A stretch of DNA of 64,000 nt from Bradyrhizobium lablabi (GCF_018131005.1 NZ_JAFCJK010000007.1:124001-188000), one strand, 5' to 3'; counted from the stretch's first letter, positions 17,787 to 27,664 are shown. The notes: generated from the sequence alone by a model not told the origin. Translations and numbers: made by a program.

Positions 17787-18737
17787 TCAGTGCGCGTCAG
17801 CGTGATTCGGGCATGCCTCGACTTCAACCGTGATGTGGCTCAGACCACGCAGGCCGCCGAGCCGCCGCTTGTACATCGTCGGCGGTAGCGGGTGATCCGA
17901 CACGACCGAGATGACAGCGGCGCGGTGGCCGGGGCCGACCTGCCATAGATGCAGATCGGTGACGCGATCGCCCTCGGTCTCGATCCTCTCGCGGACGGTG
18001 GCTTCGAGATCTTCATCTGCACTGACATCGAGCAGCACCGAGCCGGCCGCCCGGACGAGGCCATAGGCCCAACTCGCGATCACCAGACTGCCGATGATCC
18101 CAACCAGCGGATCGGCCCAGACCCAATGCGCGTACATCGCGACCAACAGCGCGCCGATCGCGAGGATCGAGGTCGCGGCGTCGGCCAGCACATGGACATA
18201 AGCCGCGCGCAGATTGTTGTCGCGGTGGTGATGAAGTTTGTGATTGTGATCGTGGCCATGATGATGGTGATGGTGATCGTGATCGTCGCGCAACAGCCAT
18301 GCGCTGGTGAGGTTGACGGCAAGACCGAGGGCCGCAACCGCGATCGCCTCGCTGTATGCGATCGATACCGGATGCATGAGCCGATCAAAACTCTCCCAGG
18401 CCACCTGGATCGCGATCATGGCCAGGATGATGGCGCTTGCGAACGCGGCGAGATCGCCGAACTTGCCGGTGCCGAACGAGAAGCGCGCATTGCTTGCCTG
18501 CCGACGCGCGAACAGATAGGCGAGCCCGGCGATGCCGAGCGCGGCCGCGTGGGTTGCCATGTGCCAGCCGTCGGCCAGCAGCGCCATCGATCCGGACAGC
18601 CAACCCCCAACGATCTCGCCGACCATCATCAGAGCAGTCAGGCCGACCACGATCCAGGTGCGGCGCTCATTATGGGCATGTTCGGTACCAAGGAACACGT
18701 GCTCGTGGGTCCATTGATCGATCGAATGCGTGTGCAT
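17787..18737 (-). CDS. dmeF: Cation diffusion facilitator, DmeF type
   Basis: A 316-aa metal/proton antiporter exporting divalent cations such as Co(II) and Ni(II). The N terminus (MHTHSIDQWTHEHVFLG) is typical of DmeF. Six membrane helices carry the ADGWHMATHA and HVLADAATS metal sites, and a long cytoplasmic loop rich in histidine and aspartate lies between helices 4 and 5. The usual upstream dmeR regulator is absent; another CDF gene lies upstream instead. Confidence 0.87.
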   Translation of the reverse strand: MHTHSIDQWTHEHVFLGTEHAHNERRTWIVVGLTALMMVGEIVGGWLSGSMALLADGWHMATHAAALGIAGLAYLFARRQASNARFSFGTGKFGDLAAFASAIILAMIAIQVAWESFDRLMHPVSIAYSEAIAVAALGLAVNLTSAWLLRDDHDHHHHHHGHDHNHKLHHHRDNNLRAAYVHVLADAATSILAIGALLVAMYAHWVWADPLVGIIGSLVIASWAYGLVRAAGSVLLDVSADEDLEATVRERIETEGDRVTDLHLWQVGPGHRAAVISVVSDHPLPPTMYKRRLGGLRGLSHITVEVEACPNHADAH

Positions 18738-18902
18738 GGACGGGCTCCGAGTGCGTTGGCCAAGTTCAATTCAATTATAACTCGCGCCCACGGAATTGAC
18801 CCAACCAGTTTCGCATGCGTGGCCAGCACGCTGGCTGATGGTGCAATTCGCCGTGATCGCAACGGCGGCTTGCGGCCTCACGCGCCCGTCCCTGCGCCGA
18901 TG

Positions 18903-19853
18903 CTACACCATCTCCGCGGGCGCCAGCCGGCAAGTCTCGCTGCTGATCTCGATCTGCAGCGTCGCATGATGGATGCTGAACCGGTGCGACAGCTCGGCGC
19001 AGACCCGATGCAGGAACGCATCGTCATGGCCGCCAGGGCACACCAGATGCGCGGTCAGCGCGGTCTCGCTGGTGCTCATGGCCCAGACATGCAGGTCGTG
19101 AACCTCGGTCACGCCCTCGAGCGCGGCGAGGTAGTCCCTCACTTCTCTGAGCTCGATGCCCTTCGGCACGGCGTCGAGCGCGAGATTGACGCTGTCGCGC
19201 ATCAGCCCCCAGCCGCTCGCCAGCACGACCGCGGCGATCACGAGGCTGATCGCGGGGTCGATCCACTGCCAGCCGGTCGCCATGATCAGCAGCGCCGCCG
19301 CGACGACACCGAGCGAGACGCCTGCGTCGGCGGCCATATGGAGGTACGCGCCACGGACATTGAGGTCGCTGTCGCGCCCGCGCATGAAGAGCAGCGCCGT
19401 GCCGCCATTGATGAGAACGCCGAGCGCCGCCACCCAGACCACGGTCCAGCTCGCAACCTCCGCCGGCTCGCGAAGGCGATTGACCGCCTCGACCGCGATT
19501 CCGCCAACGGCGATCAGCAGCAGGGCGGCATTTGCCAGGGCTGCGAGGATCGACGCGCGGCGGTACCCGTAGGTGTGCGTATCGGTCGGCCGCCTGCCCG
19601 CAAGCCAAGCCCCGCCCCAGGCCAGGAGCAGCGCGATCACGTCGGAGAGATTGTGGACCGCGTCGGACACCAGCGCCAATGAGTTGGCGGTATAGCCGAA
19701 AATCAACTCGGCGACGACGAAGGCCGCGTTCAGCGAGGCGCCGATCGCGAACGCCGCGCCGTAACTGTCGGGCGCATGGCTATGCCCGGCGTGATCGTGG
19801 CCGTGGGAATGACCATGCGCGTGGGAATGGTCGTGATGGTGATGATGCGCCAT
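18903..19853 (-). CDS. Cation diffusion facilitator, CzcD/ZnT type
   Basis: A 316-aa exporter, probably for zinc. The ATG at 19853 begins a histidine-rich tail (MAHHHHHDHSHAHGHSH), followed by six helices. Metal sites are in LVSDAVHNLSD and HMAADAGVS, and a C-terminal cytoplasmic ferredoxin-like domain contains VHDLHVWAMS. The upstream 35 codons of open frame look non-coding. It is 165 bp upstream of dmeF on the same strand. Confidence 0.88.
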   Translation of the reverse strand: MAHHHHHDHSHAHGHSHGHDHAGHSHAPDSYGAAFAIGASLNAAFVVAELIFGYTANSLALVSDAVHNLSDVIALLLAWGGAWLAGRRPTDTHTYGYRRASILAALANAALLLIAVGGIAVEAVNRLREPAEVASWTVVWVAALGVLINGGTALLFMRGRDSDLNVRGAYLHMAADAGVSLGVVAAALLIMATGWQWIDPAISLVIAAVVLASGWGLMRDSVNLALDAVPKGIELREVRDYLAALEGVTEVHDLHVWAMSTSETALTAHLVCPGGHDDAFLHRVCAELSHRFSIHHATLQIEISSETCRLAPAEMV

Positions 19854-19977
19854 GCGCGAAGCCGCCTTCGCCCGATCAATCTCGTCGGCGCCACTTATAG
19901 CGCGGCGAAATATGGATACAATTACAGGCGCCTCGTCCGGTGACCCGAGGAGCTGCACCTGACGACCCTTGCCGCCG

Positions 19978-22233
19978 CTATTCCACGCCGCGGTTGAACT
20001 TGTTCGATTTCGGCAGGCCGTGCGCGAGGCGCCCCGCGTCGGCCCGATTGCCGCGCCAGTCAGACAGCTCCTTCATGGTCATGCTGTGATCGCGGCCCGC
20101 CGAATCCTTCCAGGTCAGGCCGGTCTTTGAATCGAACACCGCGACGTCGGACAGCGATCCCCCGGAATATTTCTGCAAGCGCACGCCGCGGCCACGCGCC
20201 ATCTCCGGCACCTGATCGATGCCGAACAGCACCATCTTGTGGTTGGTGCCGATCACGGCAACGGTATCGCCGGTCACAGTCGCGATCGCGCGAGCCTCGT
20301 TCGGCATCTCGACATTGAGCACTTGCTTGCCCTTGCGGGTGTTGCCGACGCAGTCCTCTTCCTTGACGATGAACCCCTGGCCTTCGCTGCTCGCGATCAG
20401 GAACTTGCGCTCGCCCTTGTTGACGAACAGCGAGACGATCGCGGCGTCCTGATCGAGGTCGATGAATATCCGGATCGGCTCGCCATGGCCGCGGCCGCCC
20501 GGCAGCTTCGCCACGTCGAGCGAGTAGAATTTGCCGTTGGTCGCAAACAGGAGCAGCTTTGAGGTCGTCTCGGCAAAGAAGGCATGATCGAGCTTGTCGT
20601 CGGTCTTGAAGGCAAGGCCCGAGAGATCTTCGACATGGCCCTTCAGTGTGCGAACCCAGCCCTTCTCGGAGATCACGATCGTTACCGGCTCGCGCTCTAC
20701 GAAGGCCTCCTCGATCGTGGCCAGGTCATGCTCGGGCGCATCGGCAAAGGTGGTGCGGCGCTTTCCGAGCGGCGTCTTCGGCCCGAAGAGGTCGCGGACC
20801 TTGGTCACCTGCTCGCCGACCTTGGCCCATTGCTGGGCTTCCGAGCCGAGCAGCCCCTCGACCCCCTTCAACTCCTTGCGCAGATCCTTGTCCTCGGTGC
20901 GGATCTCCATCTCGTCCAGCCTGCGCAAGTTGCGCAGGCGCATATTCAGGATCGCCTCCGCCTGGATGTCGGTGAGTTTGAACGTCTTCATCAAGACCGG
21001 CTTCGGCTCGTCCTCGGTGCGGATGATCTTGATCACCTTGTCGAGGTTCAGATACGCGATCAGCTGGCCGCCGAGCACTTCCAGCCGATGCTCGATTTGC
21101 GTCTTGCGGAAGTTGGTGCGGCGGATCAGCACGTCGCGCAGATGGTCGAGCCATTCGCGCAAGGCTTCGGCAAGACCGACCACCTTCGGGATCCGGCCCT
21201 TGACCAGCACGTTGAGGTTCAGCGAGATCTTGCTTTCCAGCTCGGTCAGCCGGAACAGCGACTCCATCATCAATTCGGGGTCGACCGCGCGCGACTTCGG
21301 CTCGATGACGAGGCGGACATCGTCGGCGGACTCATCGCGGACCTCGCCGACCAGCGGCAACTTCTTCTGGTCCAAAAGCTCGGCAATCTTCTCGACCAGC
21401 CGCGACTTCTGCACAAGCCATGGAATTTCGGAGACCACGACCACCCAGGTGCCGCGGGCGCCCTCTTCCTTTTCCCAGCGCGCGCGGGTGCGGAATGAGC
21501 CGCGACCGGTGGTGTAGGCTTCGATGATCGCTTCCTTGGAATCGATGACGATACCGCCGGTCGGGAAGTCCGGTCCCTTGACCCATCTCAACAGCGCCTT
21601 CGACTTGGCGTCGGGCTTGTCGATCAGGTGCAGCGCGGCATCGCAGAGTTCCGCGACGTTGTGCGGTGGGATCGAGGTCGCCATGCCGACCGCGATGCCC
21701 TGTGCGCCGTTGGCGAGCAGATTCGGGAAGCCGCCGGGTAGCACCACCGGCTCTTTCGACTGACCGTCGTAGTTGGCGCGGAATTCGACGCCATCCTCGT
21801 CGATGCCGTCGAGAAGCAGCCGCGCGACCTCGGTCATGCGCGCTTCGGTATAACGGTAGGCGGCCGGATTATCGCCGTCGATATTGCCGAAATTGCCCTG
21901 GCCGTCGACCAGCGGATAGCGCGAGGAGAAATCCTGTGCGAGGCGCACCATGGCATCGTAGATCGCCTGGTCGCCGTGCGGGTGGAACGAGCCCATCACG
22001 TCGCCGACGATCTTGGCGGACTTCTTGAACGCCGTGCCAGGATCGAGCCGCAGCAGCCGCATGCCGTAGAGGATGCGCCGGTGCACCGGCTTCAGCCCGT
22101 CGCGGGCATCCGGCAAGGCACGATGCATGATGGTCGAGAGCGCGTAAGCGAGGTAGCGCTCTTCCAGCGCGTCACGCAGCGGCACCTCGTGGATTTCAGC
22201 CGGCTTTTCCGGCGGTAATTGTCGTTTTCCCAT
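19978..22233 (-). CDS. parC: DNA topoisomerase IV subunit A
   Basis: Breakage-reunion subunit that decatenates chromosomes. The 751-aa protein has the RALPDARDGLKPVHRRILYG motif, the HPHGDQAIYDAM helix (from residue 84) and the catalytic tyrosine Y128 in AAYRYTEARM. The C-terminal part has DNA-wrapping repeats (VAVIGTNHKMVLFGIDQVPE). The residue matching quinolone-interacting Ser80 of E. coli ParC is Gln89. Length is typical of alphaproteobacterial ParC. Confidence 0.96.
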   Translation of the reverse strand: MGKRQLPPEKPAEIHEVPLRDALEERYLAYALSTIMHRALPDARDGLKPVHRRILYGMRLLRLDPGTAFKKSAKIVGDVMGSFHPHGDQAIYDAMVRLAQDFSSRYPLVDGQGNFGNIDGDNPAAYRYTEARMTEVARLLLDGIDEDGVEFRANYDGQSKEPVVLPGGFPNLLANGAQGIAVGMATSIPPHNVAELCDAALHLIDKPDAKSKALLRWVKGPDFPTGGIVIDSKEAIIEAYTTGRGSFRTRARWEKEEGARGTWVVVVSEIPWLVQKSRLVEKIAELLDQKKLPLVGEVRDESADDVRLVIEPKSRAVDPELMMESLFRLTELESKISLNLNVLVKGRIPKVVGLAEALREWLDHLRDVLIRRTNFRKTQIEHRLEVLGGQLIAYLNLDKVIKIIRTEDEPKPVLMKTFKLTDIQAEAILNMRLRNLRRLDEMEIRTEDKDLRKELKGVEGLLGSEAQQWAKVGEQVTKVRDLFGPKTPLGKRRTTFADAPEHDLATIEEAFVEREPVTIVISEKGWVRTLKGHVEDLSGLAFKTDDKLDHAFFAETTSKLLLFATNGKFYSLDVAKLPGGRGHGEPIRIFIDLDQDAAIVSLFVNKGERKFLIASSEGQGFIVKEEDCVGNTRKGKQVLNVEMPNEARAIATVTGDTVAVIGTNHKMVLFGIDQVPEMARGRGVRLQKYSGGSLSDVAVFDSKTGLTWKDSAGRDHSMTMKELSDWRGNRADAGRLAHGLPKSNKFNRGVE

Positions 22234-22469
22234 GGGGAGGCGTTAAACCTTGGCGGTGAATCGGGCAAGCCGCGAATCAAAGCGAGGCGATTTGGCCCAC
22301 TAAACACCTCAAAAGAAAGCGAATTCATGGGTCGTGCAGCGAGTAGTTTCGGGGCGTCCGGCGCGATTTGCCAACAGCATCACAACCGCGACGCCTTGTC
22401 CTGGACCGAGATGCAATGGTATGCGCAGACGGCAGCGCCCACGCGCCTGCTCAACCAGGAGTTCCCGTG

Positions 22470-23237
22470 ATGGCAAACAGGATGCTTCGGCTATCCTCAA
22501 GCGATCTTAAGCATCGCTTGTGGCGGATGGCGATTAGTGCAACGCCGATTCCGGTTTTAGCCCGTGCGCGGGAGTCGAGCTTCTGGCAGAAACATTGGCG
22601 TGAGACGATATCCGACGCCGAATTTCCCGGCTATGCGCAGGCGACGGACCTCAAGAAGTGGTTCGCCCAACAGGTCGCAAGCCTTGCGCCGGGTTCGGTC
22701 CTTGAGTTCGGCTGCAATGTCGGCGCCAATCTCCGCGAGATCGGGGTCCTATGTCCGGCAACCCAGCTCTACGGGATCGAATTGAACGAGCGCGCAATTG
22801 CGTGGAGCAAGGCGAATGGCGTGGCCCCGACAGCCAGGTTCGTTTGCGGCTCAATGGGCGATGCCGAGGCACTGATGCAAGGCATCGGCGTCGATCAGGT
22901 CGACGTAGTCTTCACCTCTGCGGCGGCGATGCACTGTGACGATGCGATTTTCGCGTCGGCCAAAGCGGCGGCCCTCAAGGTGGCGCGGCGCGCAATCGTT
23001 CACATGGAATTCAACGCCTGGTCACCGGCGGACCTACAGAATGCCCGCAACTGGCGAAGCTCGTTTCTCAGCGACAGGTGGATCCGGGACTATCCGGGAG
23101 AGTACTCCGGCCATCACCGGGTTGAGCGCATCGAGACGATCGGCGTTCCGCTCGCAATCAATTACGTCGACAGCATCGGCCGACTCCTGGTCTCGGACGT
23201 GAACGGCCTCGTCGTCGTGCACCTCAAGCCAGGCTAA
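22470..23237 (+). CDS. SAM-dependent methyltransferase
   Basis: A 255-aa class I methyltransferase with the SAM-binding motif VLEFGCNVGANL at residues 77-88 and an acidic YGIELNERAIAW after strand 2. AGGAG lies 9 nt before the ATG at 22470; the longer open frame begins in non-coding DNA. It resembles methylases linked to surface-sugar pathways, but no such genes are nearby, so the substrate is unknown. It is the only plus-strand gene between parC and recO. Confidence 0.75.
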   Translation: MANRMLRLSSSDLKHRLWRMAISATPIPVLARARESSFWQKHWRETISDAEFPGYAQATDLKKWFAQQVASLAPGSVLEFGCNVGANLREIGVLCPATQLYGIELNERAIAWSKANGVAPTARFVCGSMGDAEALMQGIGVDQVDVVFTSAAAMHCDDAIFASAKAAALKVARRAIVHMEFNAWSPADLQNARNWRSSFLSDRWIRDYPGEYSGHHRVERIETIGVPLAINYVDSIGRLLVSDVNGLVVVHLKPG

Positions 23238-23253
23238 CCTGAAGCCGCCCGGT

Positions 23254-24003
23254 CTAGGTGCTGGCCGCTTGCGTCCGTCGCCTTGTCACCGCGTTGATAA
23301 ACCCGTCGCGAGCGTCGGAGTGTCCCTGCCCGCGCGGCTCCAGCACGTGGCGGAGCAGGAATAGCCCCGTGATCCGGAAACCATCCCGCAGGTCCTGATC
23401 CGACCAGGCATTCGCGCCGCCCTCGCCCTCGCGCAGGAAGGCAGGCAGCGGCAGCAGCCGGTCGCGCCAGGGTTCGCCCGCAGCGCGGGACACCGCGCCG
23501 CCGGATTTCGGCGAAATGTAGATCAAGTCGGTCGTCGCCCCCGTTGCGGCGCAGTTCTCCAGGTCGAGCCCAAACCCGAGTTCGGTCAGCATTGCAAGCT
23601 CGAACCTGATCAGATGCACCGCAGCGATGCCGGCGTCCTCGAAATCGTCGAGGGTCCCCAGCAGCATCTCGTAGATGTCCTCATGCGGATCGCGCTCCGG
23701 CAGCAGCCGCGCCAGCGCAGCCAGGTGCGTCACGCCGTAGACCGCGTGTGACGAGGCAAGCAGCGCCGCCGCTCGGAGCCGCGTGCCCTCCAGCGTGTAC
23801 ATACCGAGATGCTCGTCGAGCCGCGCCCGCCACCCCGCTGTAACGCTGTTGCCGGGCTGCAGCAACGGCCGCATCCGCGAGCCGGCGCCGCCGCGAACCA
23901 GGCCAAGATGCCGTCCATGCTCACGCGTCAGGAGTTCGACGATGGCTGAGGATTCGCCATGCCGCCGCACGCCCAGCACGATGCCTTCGTCGGTCCATTC
24001 CAT
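23254..24003 (-). CDS. recO: DNA repair protein RecO
   Basis: Recombination mediator that loads RecA with RecR in the RecF pathway. The 249-aa protein has the N-terminal OB-fold start MEWTDEGIVLGVRRHGESS followed by EHGRHLGLVRGG, and a helical C-terminal domain. The zinc cysteines of some RecO proteins are not evident. It ends the lepB-rnc-era-recO cluster. Confidence 0.94.
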   Translation of the reverse strand: MEWTDEGIVLGVRRHGESSAIVELLTREHGRHLGLVRGGAGSRMRPLLQPGNSVTAGWRARLDEHLGMYTLEGTRLRAAALLASSHAVYGVTHLAALARLLPERDPHEDIYEMLLGTLDDFEDAGIAAVHLIRFELAMLTELGFGLDLENCAATGATTDLIYISPKSGGAVSRAAGEPWRDRLLPLPAFLREGEGGANAWSDQDLRDGFRITGLFLLRHVLEPRGQGHSDARDGFINAVTRRRTQAAST

Positions 24004-24073
24004 TGTGGCAATATAGCGTCACACGGCCCGGCGCAGAAGCTTTGCGGGCCAACTGCCGCAAGCGCTCCTGCTT

Positions 24074-24454
24074 TTACGAGTTGAACCAGCCCTGAGCGTC
24101 GCCGGTAAAGGAGAAGTAAAGCCCGGCCGTGGTCAGGATGCACGAGACGATTTCAATGCCGCTGTCGAGTTCCAGGCCACGTTCCAAGATCACCTGCCCG
24201 AGCGAGACCGCCGACAGCACGAGCGCCGCCGCGAGCGCCCAGCGCGGCCAGTTCTTGCGTCGGCGGGCGGCGAGCCTGACGAAATACATCAACAGCAGAA
24301 TCATGCCGCCCGATATCAGGGTCGCCACCATGATCATCTGCTCGCTCATCTCGCCGGTCGGCGTGCGATCCTGAAACGCCACCGACAGCGCGTCCAGCGT
24401 CAGCGAGAGATAGAGCAGCACTTCAAACCACAGCACGTTTCTGGGAACGTTCAT
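24074..24454 (-). CDS. Hypothetical four-helix membrane protein
   Basis: A 126-aa membrane protein (MNVPRNVLWFEVLLYLSLTL...) with four hydrophobic helices and an RLAARRRKNWPRW basic loop. It begins 14 bp after the era stop and lies in the era-recO operon. Function unknown. Confidence 0.72.
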   Translation of the reverse strand: MNVPRNVLWFEVLLYLSLTLDALSVAFQDRTPTGEMSEQMIMVATLISGGMILLLMYFVRLAARRRKNWPRWALAAALVLSAVSLGQVILERGLELDSGIEIVSCILTTAGLYFSFTGDAQGWFNS

Positions 24455-24468
24455 TGCGCACGCGAGCC

Positions 24469-25392
24469 TTATTCCTTGGGGAATTCCAGTCCCATTTCCC
24501 TGTAGCGGTCGGGATCGTCGCCCCAGTTCTCGCGCACCTTGACGAACAGGAACAGATGCACAGGCACGCCCATGATCTCGGCGATCTCCTTGCGCGAATC
24601 TGCGCCGATTGCCTTGATTGTAGCACCGCCCTTGCCGAGCACGATCTTGCGCTGGCTTTCGCGCTCGACAAAAATCGTTTGCTCGATCCGGATCGAGCCG
24701 TCCTTGCGATCGGTCCAGCTATCGGTCTCGACCGTCGATTGATACGGTAGTTCCTGATGCAGGTGGCCGTAAATCTTCTCCCGCGTGATCTCGGCCGCCA
24801 GATGCCGCATCGGAGCATCCGACATCTGGTCCTCGGGATAAAGGAACGGCCCCTCCGGCACCATCTTCGCGAGCGTCGCGCGCAAATCGGCGACGCCGTC
24901 GCCCGACAACGCGGAGATCATGAAGGTGTGCTCGAAATGCATGCGCTCGTTGGCGGTCTGAGCCAGCGCCAACAGTTTTTCGCGCGGCACCAGGTCGATC
25001 TTGTTCAACACCAGGATCTTCGGATGCGACACGGACTCCAGCTTCGCCAGGATCGCGTTGGCCTCCTCGTCGAGGCCGGACCGGGCATCGAACAGCACGC
25101 AGACGAGGTCGGCGTCATGGGCGCCGCTCCAGGCGGTCGACACCATGGCGCGGTCGAGCCGGCGCTTCGGCGCAAAAATGCCGGGCGTGTCGACCAGGAT
25201 GATCTGTGCATTGCCTTCGATCACGATGCCGCGGATCAGCGCACGTGTGGTCTGCACCTTGCGCGAAACGATAGTGACCTTGGAGCCGACCAGCGCATTG
25301 ACCAGCGTCGACTTGCCGACATTGGGGGCGCCGATCAGCGCGACGAAACCGCAGCGCGTCGCGGCCGCCTGCTCGTTCGTCTCGTCAGTCAT
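24469..25392 (-). CDS. era: GTPase Era
   Basis: GTPase needed for 16S rRNA maturation and 30S assembly. The 307-aa protein has the P-loop GAPNVGKST (21-29), DTPG, NKID, and a C-terminal KH domain (RKIVLGKGGATIKAIG). The ATG at 25392 overlaps the rnc stop by 8 bp, indicating coupled translation. An upstream in-frame ATG would extend it by six residues. Confidence 0.96.
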   Translation of the reverse strand: MTDETNEQAAATRCGFVALIGAPNVGKSTLVNALVGSKVTIVSRKVQTTRALIRGIVIEGNAQIILVDTPGIFAPKRRLDRAMVSTAWSGAHDADLVCVLFDARSGLDEEANAILAKLESVSHPKILVLNKIDLVPREKLLALAQTANERMHFEHTFMISALSGDGVADLRATLAKMVPEGPFLYPEDQMSDAPMRHLAAEITREKIYGHLHQELPYQSTVETDSWTDRKDGSIRIEQTIFVERESQRKIVLGKGGATIKAIGADSRKEIAEIMGVPVHLFLFVKVRENWGDDPDRYREMGLEFPKE

Positions 25393-26206
25393 TGCTGCCG
25401 ACACCTTCACGCGCGATCATGGCCGATGCCGCCGCCTTCTCGGCCGCGCGCTTGTTGCCGCCGAGACCTTCAGCCGGCGCCAGTCCCGGCAGTTCGACGG
25501 CGACGCGGAATTGCGGATCGTGATGTGGGCCGGTGCGCTCGATCTCGCGATAGACCGGTGTCGGCAGTCCCTTGCCCTGCGCCCACTCCTGCAGCACCGT
25601 CTTCGGGTCGCGCAGCGGGCGCCTGAGCTTGCGCATCCGCTCGGTCCAGTTGCGCTCGACGAATTGCCGGGCCGCCTCGTGCCCGCCATCGAGATAGATC
25701 GCGCCGATCACCGCCTCGCAGATGTCGCCGAGCACGGATTTGCGCAGCCGCGCCCCCTCGACCGCCTTCACCATGCCAAGCTTGATGTCGTCGAGCAGCC
25801 CGAGCGACTTGGCGACGTCGGCGCAGCTCTCCTTGCGCACGAGATCGGCGAGCCGCTTCGACAATTCGCCCTCGTCGGCGTTCGGGAACGCACGGAACAG
25901 CATGTCGGAGACAATCAGCCCGAGGACGTGATCGCCGAGGAATTCCAGCCGCTGGTAGCTGTCGGCGCGGTTGCGAGCCGCGGGCTTCAGCGCGGAGACG
26001 TGGGTGAACGCGGTGGTGAGCAACGCGGGATCGGAGAATTTGTAGCCAATGCGGGCCTCGGTCCCGGCAATGGCGGCCTTCTCCTCAGCCGCCCTGGCGG
26101 CCTTGCTGCGCCGCTTCCTGGGCGCGGCGCGGGCGCTGGCGTCAGGCTTCTCGCTCGGCTCGCCAAGCGTCGGTTGGTCCTTGATGGCGGGCGTCTCGTC
26201 GTTCAT
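25385..26206 (-). CDS. rnc: Ribonuclease III
   Basis: Cleaves double-stranded RNA in rRNA and mRNA processing. The 273-aa protein has a low-complexity basic N-terminal extension of about 45 residues. The RNase III domain carries RLEFLGDHVLG (86-96) and a second acidic cluster at GDICEAVIGAIYLDGG, and a double-stranded RNA-binding domain follows. The start overlaps the lepB stop (ATGA), and its stop overlaps era. Confidence 0.96.
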   Translation of the reverse strand: MNDETPAIKDQPTLGEPSEKPDASARAAPRKRRSKAARAAEEKAAIAGTEARIGYKFSDPALLTTAFTHVSALKPAARNRADSYQRLEFLGDHVLGLIVSDMLFRAFPNADEGELSKRLADLVRKESCADVAKSLGLLDDIKLGMVKAVEGARLRKSVLGDICEAVIGAIYLDGGHEAARQFVERNWTERMRKLRRPLRDPKTVLQEWAQGKGLPTPVYREIERTGPHHDPQFRVAVELPGLAPAEGLGGNKRAAEKAAASAMIAREGVGSND

Positions 26207-26961
26207 CGCACGATGGTGAATAGGCGATGCCATCGCACCGCGAACGGCCACCGCCAGAACATCCAGGCGTGCTCGCCCTCAGCGATCGAGAAAAAGATCA
26301 TCTGGGCTCGTCCAATGATGTTCTCGAACGGAACGTAGCCGACCTGTGTCAGGAACCGGCTGTCAGTGGAATTGTCGCGGTTGTCGCCCATCATGAAGAA
26401 ATGCCCGGGCGGAACGGTGTAGACGATGGTGTTATCCATATAGCCGTTGTCGGTGCAGTCGAGCGTCTCATAGCTGACGCCGTTGGGCAGCGTCTCCTTC
26501 CAGCGTTTGACGCGAGCCGTCGCATCCGAGCCGCAAGGATCCTCGCCAATGAAATCGCTCAACCGCTCGCGCTCGACCGGCTTGTCGTTGATGTAAAGCA
26601 ACCCGTTCCTGACCTCTATACGGTCGCCCGGCAACCCGATCACGCGCTTGATATAGTCGGTGGAGTCGTCTCGTGGCAGACGAAACACCAAGATATCGCC
26701 GCGGTTCGGCTCGGAGCCGAAGATGCGGCCCGAGAGCAGATTGGGCGAGAATGGAATGGAGTAATGGCTATAGCCGTACGAATATTTCGAAACGAAGAGA
26801 TAGTCGCCGACCAGCAGCGTTGCCTTCATCGATCCCGAGGGGATGTTGAAGGGCTGGAACAGGAAAGTTCGAATCACGAGCGCGATTAGAAGAGCGTGGA
26901 TGATGACACGGATGGTTTCACCCAAGCCACTCTCAGATTTGGTCCCGGTGGTCACGCTCAT
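26203..26961 (-). CDS. lepB: Signal peptidase I
   Basis: Membrane serine protease removing signal peptides. The 252-aa protein has one N-terminal membrane helix, catalytic Ser44 in NIPSGSM and Lys105 in DYIKRVIGLPGDRIE, and the GDNRDNS box E. The ATG at 26961 (MSVTTGTK) gives a usual length; the open frame extends 42 codons upstream into the promoter region. First gene of the lepB-rnc-era-recO operon. Confidence 0.95.
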   Translation of the reverse strand: MSVTTGTKSESGLGETIRVIIHALLIALVIRTFLFQPFNIPSGSMKATLLVGDYLFVSKYSYGYSHYSIPFSPNLLSGRIFGSEPNRGDILVFRLPRDDSTDYIKRVIGLPGDRIEVRNGLLYINDKPVERERLSDFIGEDPCGSDATARVKRWKETLPNGVSYETLDCTDNGYMDNTIVYTVPPGHFFMMGDNRDNSTDSRFLTQVGYVPFENIIGRAQMIFFSIAEGEHAWMFWRWPFAVRWHRLFTIVR

Positions 26962-27247
26962 TGCTTTCCCAATTCCCGCAGGCCCGACGCCCGCGCGGTG
27001 GCAGAACGTTTTCTTCACGCGAAGCGTTCGGCCCTCGCGCGAGGAAAATGGCCTTGATTCTGATCTTGAGGGCAAATCCCGGCGCAAACCCGAATTCGCG
27101 TCTCGCTCGATGTTAACCTAGCGGCGCTTTTAGACGGTTGTTCGCGGGTGCGCAATCAATCGCCGTAAAAAAACTTCTTAATTCATTGAAATGTCAATGA
27201 TTTTCAGTTTTGTAGGGATCTGCAGGCAGGTCGCACGCTACGCCGCA

Positions 27248-27664
27248 TCATTTGCCGGGGGCAACCGCCGAAATTATGACGAAAGCCTGCGCCAGCGGCC
27301 AATCGTCGGTGATCGAGAGATCGATCCGCGCCTCCATGCCATCGGGCGTCAGTTCCTTCAATCGCGTCAGCGCCCCGCCGGTCAACTGCATGGTCGGCCG
27401 GCCACCCGGCAGGTTCACCACCCCCATGTCCTTCCACCACACGCCCTGACGGATGCCGGTGCCGAGCGCCTTGGAACAGGCCTCCTTCGCCGCAAAGCGC
27501 TTGGCGTAGGTGGCGACCACCATCCTCTCGCTGTTGGCGCGGAGCATCGCCTTCGCCCGCTCCGTATCGGTATAGATGCGCTCGAGAAACCGCTCGCCGT
27601 GCCGCTCGATCACCTTGGCGATCCGCGTGATGTCGATCAGGTCCGAGCCGATGCCGATGATCAT
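27248..27664 (-). CDS. acpS: Holo-[acyl-carrier-protein] synthase
   Basis: Transfers 4'-phosphopantetheine from CoA to acyl carrier protein. The 138-aa protein begins MIIGIGSDLIDITRI with the Mg-binding aspartate at residue 8, and has the KRFAAKEACSKALGTGI motif with the second acidic ligand. The ATG overlaps the pdxJ stop (ATGA). Length is normal for AcpS. Confidence 0.96.
   Translation of the reverse strand: MIIGIGSDLIDITRIAKVIERHGERFLERIYTDTERAKAMLRANSERMVVATYAKRFAAKEACSKALGTGIRQGVWWKDMGVVNLPGGRPTMQLTGGALTRLKELTPDGMEARIDLSITDDWPLAQAFVIISAVAPGK

Noticed and set aside
18230..18290. Apparent microsatellite of GATGATGGTGATGGTGAT type
   Set aside because: It is the antisense of a run of histidine codons in the dmeF loop, explained by the protein.
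17949..19682. 577-aa plus-strand open frame
   Set aside because: Antisense to two well-supported cation diffusion facilitator genes.
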